A stretch of DNA of 11,229 nt from 66-474 sp035717365 (GTDB taxonomy: Bacteria > Pseudomonadota > Gammaproteobacteria > Xanthomonadales > Rhodanobacteraceae). Positions 6,154 to 11,229 of this stretch are shown here, one piece after another. The position numbers and the translations under genes were made by a program. The stretch is from the NCBI GenBank assembly GCA_035717365.1, contig DASTIS010000204.1:1-11229 (forward strand), read 5' to 3'. How positions within the stretch are numbered: position 1 is the first letter of the stretch; every line of letters begins with the position of its first letter. Below the pieces are notes generated by a model. The model did not search any database. It had not been told where the DNA came from and worked only from the letters and a program-made list of their open reading frames with translations.

Positions 6154-6447
6154 TGTCGATCGGTGAAAGTGGCTCGCATCGCCGTAACCGCGAAGTTTGC
6201 CACAAACAAGCTGAATGCGTCGCAGCAGGCAATCAGCGGTGGTGGCCTGATTCGAAATTCGAACTGTTCGCGCCCAGTCCCCGACAAGCCCGGGGCAGGC
6301 TGCGTGACCAGGGCGGACGAAGTCGTAGCGCCACTTGTCCCTGGACTCCGCGCTTTCGGCGCCATGCCCGGAGCCGGGGGCGGACCGGTTATCAAACCGA
6401 CCCGGTATCCAACCGGATGACGGTATCGATGGCAGAAGGCATCGGCC
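6154..6447. other. Hairpin-rich 294-base spacer between dcd and the lipoprotein gene
   Basis: No convincing gene. It contains several short inverted repeats. CCCCG/CGGGG lie at 6279-6283 and 6291-6295, CCAGGG/CCCTGG at 6308-6313 and 6339-6344, and a CCCGG-AG-CCGGG palindrome near 6367-6378. Two small hairpins lie close together at about 6383-6417. Near 6251-6263 TTCGAA occurs twice. It should hold the 3' end of the dcd transcript and the lipoprotein promoter, but I find neither a classic T-tract terminator nor good -35/-10 boxes. Confidence 0.4.
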
Positions 6448-7011
6448 CTATGTTTTGGGCAGCGTCACGCCCTTCTGCCCCTGGTACTTGCCACCGCGAT
6501 CCCGGTAGCTGGTCGCGCAGACCTCGTCGGATTCCAGGAACAGCATTTGCGCCACGCCCTCGTTGGCGTAGATCTTCGCCGGCAGCGGCGTGGTGTTGGA
6601 AAACTCCAGCGTCACGTGGCCTTCCCATTCCGGTTCGAGCGGGGTGACGTTGACGATGATGCCGCAGCGCGCGTAGGTGCTCTTGCCGAGGCAGATGGTC
6701 AGCACGTTGCGCGGGATCCGGAAATATTCGACGGTGCGCGCCAGTGCGAACGAATTGGGCGGAACGATGCAGCAATCGCCCTTGAAATCGACGAAGTTGC
6801 GCGAATCGAAGTCCTTGGGATCGACGATCGTCGAGTTGATGTTGGTGAAAATCTTGAACTCGTCCGCGCAACGCACGTCGTAGCCGTAGCTCGACGTGCC
6901 GTAGGACACGATGCGGCCGCTGCCGTTTTCCTTGACCTGGCCGGGCTCGAACGGTTCGATCATGCCGGTCGCGGCCATGCGGCGGATCCAGTTGTCGCTC
7001 TTGATGCTCAT
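6448..7011 (-). CDS. dcd: dCTP deaminase
   Basis: A 187-residue enzyme that deaminates dCTP to dUTP, the main supply route for dTMP in gammaproteobacteria. It belongs to the trimeric dUTPase/Dcd fold. Typical blocks are VSYGTSSYGYDVRCADEFKIF (starting at 35), PPNSFALARTVEY at 84-96, GKSTYARCGIIVNVTPLEPEWEG (starting at 109) and VTLEFSNTTPLPAKIY at 133-148. Ser111, Arg115 and Glu136 correspond to the E. coli Ser111/Arg115/Glu138 active-site residues. The length is close to the 193 of E. coli. The ATG at 7011 begins with MSIKSDNWI, the expected N terminus. It lies 72 bases after apbC on the same strand, so it is probably in the same transcript; no clear Shine-Dalgarno is seen. Confidence 0.97.
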   Translation of the reverse strand: MSIKSDNWIRRMAATGMIEPFEPGQVKENGSGRIVSYGTSSYGYDVRCADEFKIFTNINSTIVDPKDFDSRNFVDFKGDCCIVPPNSFALARTVEYFRIPRNVLTICLGKSTYARCGIIVNVTPLEPEWEGHVTLEFSNTTPLPAKIYANEGVAQMLFLESDEVCATSYRDRGGKYQGQKGVTLPKT

Positions 7012-7083
7012 GCTTGGGAATCGGTATGGAATGAGGCGCCCGAAACTCCGGGACCGGGAAGCGTAACAGCGAAGTGCGGGTCC

Positions 7084-8178
7084 TCAATCGTTCTCGATGC
7101 GGATGTTCGGCACGCCCGTCATGTCGCGCTCGGCCTGCAGTGACAACCGGCCGGCGACGTTGCGTGCGATTTCGCGGTAGCGTGCCGCGAGATCCGAATC
7201 GGGCATCGCCGAGACGGTGGGATTGCCGCCATCGGCCTGCTCGCGGATGCGGATATCCAGCGGCAGCGAGCCCAGCAACGGCACGCCGTACTGTTCAGCG
7301 ATCCTTGCACCGCCGCCGGAACCGAACACGTGTTCCTCGTGGCCGCAGTTCGAACAAACATGGGTGGCCATGTTCTCGATCACGCCGAGCACCGGCACCG
7401 ACACTTTCTCGAACGCCTTCAGGCCCTTCCTCGCATCCAGCAGCGCGATGTCCTGCGGCGTGGTCACGATCACGGCCCCGGAAACCGGCACCCGCTGGGT
7501 GAGCGTCAACTGGATGTCGCCGGTGCCGGGCGGCATGTCCACGACGAGGTAATCCAGGTCCTGCCAGCGCGTCGAGTTCAACAGCTGCGACAACGCCTGC
7601 GTCACCATCGGCCCCCGCCACACCATTGGCGTATCGTCGCCGACCAGGAATCCAATCGACATCACCTGCAGGCCATGGTTGGTCATCGGGATGATGGTCT
7701 TGCCATCGGGCGATTCCGGGCGGCCATGGATTCCGAGCATCAGCGGCTGGCTCGGCCCGTAGATGTCGGCGTCCAGCACCCCGGCGCTGGCGCCTTCCGC
7801 GGCCAGCGCCAGCGCCAGGTTCACCGCGACCGTGGATTTGCCGACGCCGCCCTTGCCCGAGGCCACCGCGACGATGTTCTTGACGCCCGGAAGCGGCATC
7901 AGGTTGCCCTGGACCTTGTGGGTGGCGATGCGCGAGGTCACCGAGACGGTGGCTTGCGCGACCGCGGGATCGGCTTCCAGCGCGTCCTTGATCCTGGCGG
8001 CAAAATCCTTGCGCCAGCCGGCGGCCGGGTAACCGAGCACGATTTCCACCGCGACCCGCTCGCCGTCCACCCCGATCGCACGGATCTCGCCGCTCTCTTC
8101 GAGCGAGGCTCCGGTGTGCGGATCGACGATGGCGGCGAGGCGCGCGCGGACCTGATCCTGGGTGACGGCGGGTGCCAT
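7084..8178 (-). CDS. apbC: Iron-sulfur cluster carrier protein ApbC (Mrp/NBP35-type P-loop ATPase)
   Basis: A 364-residue cytoplasmic ATPase that binds and transfers Fe-S clusters. The N-terminal MIP18/DUF59-like domain spans about 5-85. The deviant Walker A GKGGVGKS is at 108-115, DADIYGPSQP at 136-145, VWRGPM near 187-192 and the Walker B region VVDMPPGTGD at 212-221. The bridging CxxC is Cys275/Cys278 in CSNCGHEEHVFG, so the cluster-binding motif is intact. The ATG at 8178 is preceded by AGGAAG, with five bases between it and the start. An extended -10 promoter lies about 30 bases upstream, so the gene probably heads an apbC-dcd transcript. The size and domain order are normal for proteobacterial Mrp. 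Confidence 0.96.
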   Translation of the reverse strand: MAPAVTQDQVRARLAAIVDPHTGASLEESGEIRAIGVDGERVAVEIVLGYPAAGWRKDFAARIKDALEADPAVAQATVSVTSRIATHKVQGNLMPLPGVKNIVAVASGKGGVGKSTVAVNLALALAAEGASAGVLDADIYGPSQPLMLGIHGRPESPDGKTIIPMTNHGLQVMSIGFLVGDDTPMVWRGPMVTQALSQLLNSTRWQDLDYLVVDMPPGTGDIQLTLTQRVPVSGAVIVTTPQDIALLDARKGLKAFEKVSVPVLGVIENMATHVCSNCGHEEHVFGSGGGARIAEQYGVPLLGSLPLDIRIREQADGGNPTVSAMPDSDLAARYREIARNVAGRLSLQAERDMTGVPNIRIEND

Positions 8179-8206
8179 GCAACTTCCTGACGCAAGCAGA
8201 CTCTCA

Positions 8207-8215
8207 ATTATGCCA
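8207..8215 (-). promoter_or_regulatory. Extended -10 promoter for apbC
   Basis: On the minus strand TGGCATAAT gives an extended -10 (TGn followed by CATAAT, one mismatch to TATAAT). It lies 28 bases before the apbC ATG and would give a 5' leader of about 20 bases. No good -35 is seen at 16-18 bases spacing, as expected for an extended -10 promoter. This is a prediction from sequence only. Confidence 0.5.
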
Positions 8216-8316
8216 GAAGCTTTCGCAGGAACCCTGATGTCGGTCAGCCGCCGGCGCCGCCAACCGCGGAGTTGACGCGCATGCGGCCTTCGCGCACGCT
8301 AGGGACCATCCACCCC

Positions 8317-8320
8317 GGAG
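8317..8320 (+). promoter_or_regulatory. Ribosome binding site for the DUF2147 gene
   Basis: GGAG lies eight bases before the ATG at 8329. It fixes this start over an in-frame ATG at 8272 that would bury the signal peptide behind 19 residues. Confidence 0.6.
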
Positions 8321-8328
8321 ATACTTCC

Positions 8329-8805
8329 ATGCGTATCACAGTCCGCTCCGCCCTCATCGCGTTCAGCCTGTTGTTGGCCACTGCGGCGTATGCCGCCACC
8401 GACACCCCGGTCGGCACCTGGACGCAGGTCGACGACGCCACCGGGAAGCCCAAGTCCATCATCGAAATCACCGAACAACCCGATGGCACGCTGCAGGGGA
8501 TGGTCAAGCAGGTGCTGTTTTCCGACCAGGGCCCGCACCCGATCTGCGACAAGTGCGAGGGTGAACGCCACAACCAGCCGGTCGAAGGCATGACGATCAT
8601 GTGGGGCGTCAAGAAGGATGGCGACAACGAGTGGAGCGGCGGCCAGATCCTCGACCCGGGCAAGGGCAAGACCTACAGGGTCAAGCTGACGCTCAAGGAC
8701 GACGGGCAGAAACTCGACGTGCGCGGCTACATCGGCATGCCGATGCTGGGGCGCACGCAAACCTGGATTCGCAAGACCGATGCCGACCAGCGGGCATCCA
8801 TGTAA
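8329..8805 (+). CDS. Secreted DUF2147 family protein
   Basis: A 158-residue exported protein. Residues 1-22 form a Sec signal peptide (MRITVRSALIAFSLLLATAAYA) with a likely cut at AYA-A. The mature part matches DUF2147: GTWTQVDDATGKPKSIIEI at 29-47, LQGMVKQVLF at 55-64, MWGVKKDGDNEWSGGQILDPGKG (starting at 91), then LDVRGYIGMPMLGRTQTWIR close to the C terminus. The family is a small beta-rich periplasmic or secreted domain of unknown molecular role. Two Cys in ICDKCEG (73 and 76) could form a disulfide or bind metal; that is inference. It is divergent from apbC, with a 150-base intergenic region and no clear promoter of its own. A REP element follows ten bases after the stop. Confidence 0.88.
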   Translation: MRITVRSALIAFSLLLATAAYAATDTPVGTWTQVDDATGKPKSIIEITEQPDGTLQGMVKQVLFSDQGPHPICDKCEGERHNQPVEGMTIMWGVKKDGDNEWSGGQILDPGKGKTYRVKLTLKDDGQKLDVRGYIGMPMLGRTQTWIRKTDADQRASM

Positions 8806-8815
8806 ACACCATCCA

Positions 8816-9018
8816 TCGTCATTCCGGGGCGGCCTGCGGCCTCATCGCAGGCCGAACCCGGAACCCGGTGACTGTTTTTCGGTCAAGACGAGAACGCCGG
8901 ATCGACTCGCGCCATCCATTGCGCTCGCCTGTCGGCCGCCTTCGACGTTCGCGTTGGCAGTCCTGCCAACGCAGTCGGGTTGCGCCCGTGCTCGTCACAG
9001 GTGGCCCCGGAATGACGA
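8816..9018. repeat. REP pair (BIME-like) with 15-bp perfect inverted ends
   Basis: TCGTCATTCCGGGGC at 8816-8830 is repeated in exact inverted form at 9004-9018. Inside the left end is an 8-bp perfect hairpin, GGCCTGCG at 8831-8838 with CGCAGGCC at 8846-8853, bracketed by TTCCGGG (8822-8828) and CCCGGAA (8857-8863). In the middle a 10-bp perfect palindrome, GCGTTGGCAG at 8951-8960 and CTGCCAACGC at 8963-8972, has a 2-base centre. The head matches the repeat within pxpB. Together with the following 184 bases, this fills the gap before the acylase gene. It may also end the DUF2147 transcript. Confidence 0.7.
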
Positions 9019-9202
9019 CAAGGGAAGCGCCGCCTGATCCCCTGGTTGCTTGCGACAACGACACTCGTACGCCAACGCTCGCGTGCGGGAATCGCCGCGC
9101 CCATTCGTCCATCTATCCAGAGCCGCGGCGTACATCGATGCACGACAGTCGCGATTTCGCGTTAAGGTTGCACGATTCCAGCGTTTGCCGAGGGGATGGT
9201 CG
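9019..9202 (+). other. Leader region of the acylase gene
   Basis: A 184-base stretch between the REP pair and the acylase start. I see no gene and no confident -35/-10 pair. A small CGCGA-TT-TCGCG palindrome lies just upstream of a TTAAGGTTG sequence near 9153-9171. AGGGG at 9191-9195 is the ribosome binding site, seven bases before the ATG at 9203. It argues for that start rather than the out-of-frame ATG at 9196. Confidence 0.4.
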
Positions 9203-11229
9203 ATGTTCGCACGTATTGCGGTGATTCCACGCGCCTGCGCGGGTGCCCTGCTCGCCGCGTTGCTGCTCACCCCGCTTGGCGTGCCACAAGCCCACGCCGA
9301 CGCCGCTGCGCCGCCCGCGTGGCAAACCCCGGTTGCACGGCACGGTCCCGAATATGCGCGCCTCCAGCGCGAGGCCACGCGGGTCACGATCACCCGCGAC
9401 GACTGGGGCATCCCGCATATCCACGGCAAGACCGATGCCGATGCCGTGTTCGGGATGATCTACGCACAATGCGAGGACGACTTCAACCGCGTCGAGATGA
9501 ACTACCTCACCGCGCTCGGCTGGACCGCGCAGGCCAAGGGCGAAAAGGCGATCTGGAACGACCTGCGCTACCAGCTCTTCATCGATCCGGTGGTGCTGAA
9601 GCAGGATTACGCGAAAAGCCCGGACTGGCTGAAGCAGCTCATGAACGCTTGGGCGGACGGGATGAACTGGTATCTCGCCACGCACCCGGACGTGCATCCC
9701 AAGGTCATCGAGCGCTACGAACCCTGGATGGCGCTGTCGTTCACCGAAGGCAGCATCGGCGGCGACATCGAACGGGTGGACCTTGCCAAGCTGGCGAAAT
9801 TCTATGGTGCCGATCGTGCGACAGCCGTCGCGCTCGCACGATCCGGACCCGCCACGTGGGTGGATCCGACCGGCTCCAACGGCATCGCGATCGCGCCGAA
9901 GCTTTCGGCGGACGGCCACGCCCTGCTCCTGATCAACCCGCATGTCACGTTCAACTTCCGCACCGAATCGCAGATGTCGAGCGACGAGGGGCTCGACGCC
10001 TACGGCGCCTCGACCTGGGGTCAGTTCTTCATCTACCAGGGGTTCAACCGGCACATCGGCTGGATGCACACCTCGACCGGCGTCGACGCGGTCGACGAAT
10101 TTGAGGAAACCATCCGTAAAGATGGCGATGGTTACCAATACCGATTTGGCGACAAGTGGCTACCCGTCAAGACGCGCGCCATCACCATCCATTACCGCGC
10201 CGACGATGGTTCGATGAAGGCGCGCACCTTCACCGCGTACTTCACCCAACACGGGCCCATCGTCGCCGGGGAACACGGCAAATGGATCGCGGAGGCGCTG
10301 ATGAACCGCCCGATCCCCGCACTGGAGCAAAGCTGGCTGCGCACCAAGGCGACGGACCTTGCAAGCTACATGAAGGTCGCCGAACTCAAGGCCAACTCGT
10401 CGAACAACACGATCTTTGCCGACGACAAGGGAAATATCGCGTTTCTGGCACCCCAGTTCATCCCCAAGCGCGACAACCAGTTTGATTACCTGAAACCCGT
10501 CGACGGAAGCAACCCCGCGACCTCGTGGCAAGGCACGACGTCGTTGAACGACATGCCGAACGCCATCAACCCGCCGAACGGATGGGTGATCAACACCAAC
10601 GACTGGCCGTATTCCGCGGCCGGCAAGTACAGTCCCAAGCGCGAAGACTTCCCGCAATACATGGATTCGTTCGGCGAGAACGCGCGCGGCATCCACGCAA
10701 CCGCGATGCTGACCGGCGCCAGCGATTTGACCAAGGCCGGGTTGATCGCCATCGATTTCGATTCGTACCTGCCCGCATTCGCGCGGCTGATCCCGATCCT
10801 GGTCGAGGACTACGACGCGCTGGCCACGAACGATCCTCTGCGGACGAAGCTGGCCGGTCCGATTGGCGTGTTGCGGCACTGGGACTACCGCTGGGGCACC
10901 GCGTCGATCCCCACGACGCTCGCGGTGACCTGGGGCGACGCGATGTGGAATGAGGTCACCGCCAAGGCCGAAGCCAGCGGACTCGATGCCCACACCACGG
11001 ACCTGCGCGAGATCGACTACATCGCCGGGAAAGCCACGCCGGCGATGCGCCTGGATACGCTGGCGAAGGCGGTCGACACCCTGACCCGCGACTTCGGCTA
11101 CTGGGGCGTGCCATGGGGCGAGGTCAACCGGTACCAACGCCTCGACGATTCGATCGAGCCGCACTTCGACGATTCGAAACCGAGCCTCGCGGTGCCCTTC
11201 ACGTCATCACGCTGGGGCTCGCTGGCCGC
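9203..11229 (+). CDS. Penicillin acylase family protein, 3' end outside window
   Basis: The first 675 codons of an exported Ntn-hydrolase of the penicillin amidase (S45) family, open to the window edge. A signal peptide covers residues 1-32, with a likely cut at AHA-D. The alpha-chain part has VTITRDDWGIPHIHGKT at 61-77, the usual opening. The self-processing site is TG-SNGIAIAP: Ser225 would become the N-terminal nucleophile of the beta chain, followed by the family block LLLINPHVTF. Further typical stretches are FTAYFTQHGPIVAG, NSSNNTIFADDKGNIAF (starting at 398) and WVINTNDWPYSAAG. Relatives hydrolyse amides such as penicillins, acyl-homoserine lactones or glutaryl-cephalosporins; the substrate here is not readable. 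Its location is probably periplasmic. The typical full length is about 750-850 residues. Confidence 0.92.
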   Translation, partial: MFARIAVIPRACAGALLAALLLTPLGVPQAHADAAAPPAWQTPVARHGPEYARLQREATRVTITRDDWGIPHIHGKTDADAVFGMIYAQCEDDFNRVEMNYLTALGWTAQAKGEKAIWNDLRYQLFIDPVVLKQDYAKSPDWLKQLMNAWADGMNWYLATHPDVHPKVIERYEPWMALSFTEGSIGGDIERVDLAKLAKFYGADRATAVALARSGPATWVDPTGSNGIAIAPKLSADGHALLLINPHVTFNFRTESQMSSDEGLDAYGASTWGQFFIYQGFNRHIGWMHTSTGVDAVDEFEETIRKDGDGYQYRFGDKWLPVKTRAITIHYRADDGSMKARTFTAYFTQHGPIVAGEHGKWIAEALMNRPIPALEQSWLRTKATDLASYMKVAELKANSSNNTIFADDKGNIAFLAPQFIPKRDNQFDYLKPVDGSNPATSWQGTTSLNDMPNAINPPNGWVINTNDWPYSAAGKYSPKREDFPQYMDSFGENARGIHATAMLTGASDLTKAGLIAIDFDSYLPAFARLIPILVEDYDALATNDPLRTKLAGPIGVLRHWDYRWGTASIPTTLAVTWGDAMWNEVTAKAEASGLDAHTTDLREIDYIAGKATPAMRLDTLAKAVDTLTRDFGYWGVPWGEVNRYQRLDDSIEPHFDDSKPSLAVPFTSSRWGSLA

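Noticed and set aside
6241..6300. Possible tRNA-like sequence (TTCGAATTTCGAATC on the minus strand)
   Set aside because: No acceptor stem, D arm or anticodon arm can be paired around it.
8601..9224. Plus-strand frame running from inside the DUF2147 gene across the gap
   Set aside because: It overlaps DUF2147 in another frame, has an Arg-rich composition and crosses the REP pair; there is no family similarity.
9196..10104. Plus-strand frame starting seven bases before the acylase ATG
   Set aside because: It is out of frame with the clear penicillin acylase protein and has a shadow-type composition.
1..11229. CRISPR array, defence island, prophage or integrated element
   Set aside because: No regularly spaced repeats, integrase, transposase or defence-type genes are seen; the genes are metabolic or housekeeping types with similar base composition.

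Overview
This is an 11.2 kb, GC-rich (clearly above 60% by eye) chromosomal window from a gammaproteobacterium, most likely of the order Lysobacterales/Xanthomonadales. That placement rests on codon use, an apbC-dcd gene pair, and repeats of the dispersed 'GTCATYCCGG' REP type that also leave the familiar IPAKAG / HPGESRDP peptides in reverse frames. It is an inference, not a database result. I see no tRNA, rRNA, CRISPR array, integrase, insertion-sequence transposase or defence system.

Region 1 (1-5678, plus strand) is one compact operon-like run: the 3' end of a dienelactone-hydrolase-family gene, a HIT-family gene, pxpB, pxpC, pxpA, two membrane proteins of the DUF969 and DUF979 families (5-oxoproline transporter type), and pcp. 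Most junctions overlap by 1 to 32 bases or are separated by 1 base; the largest gap is 22 bases. The genes make a complete route for 5-oxoproline (pyroglutamate). Pcp frees it from peptide N termini, the DUF969/DUF979 pair probably imports it, and PxpABC opens the ring to glutamate using ATP.

Region 2 (5679-8215, minus strand) converges on region 1. It reads apbC (Mrp-type Fe-S carrier ATPase), dcd (dCTP deaminase), a 294-base hairpin-rich spacer, then a small lipoprotein of unknown function. An extended -10 promoter lies just upstream of apbC.

Region 3 (8216-11229, plus strand) holds a secreted DUF2147 protein, a 397-base gap containing a REP pair with 15-bp perfect inverted ends, and the first 675 codons of an exported penicillin-acylase-family hydrolase that runs off the window.

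The most unusual signal is in region 1. Both pxpB and pxpC carry a different repeat element inside the coding sequence, each with the reading frame kept. pxpB has a REP-type palindrome near 1031-1092. pxpC has a roughly 90-bp inverted-repeat element near 1997-2086. Each lies between the two halves of its protein and appears as extra residues relative to family members. I found no wholly new multi-gene system.
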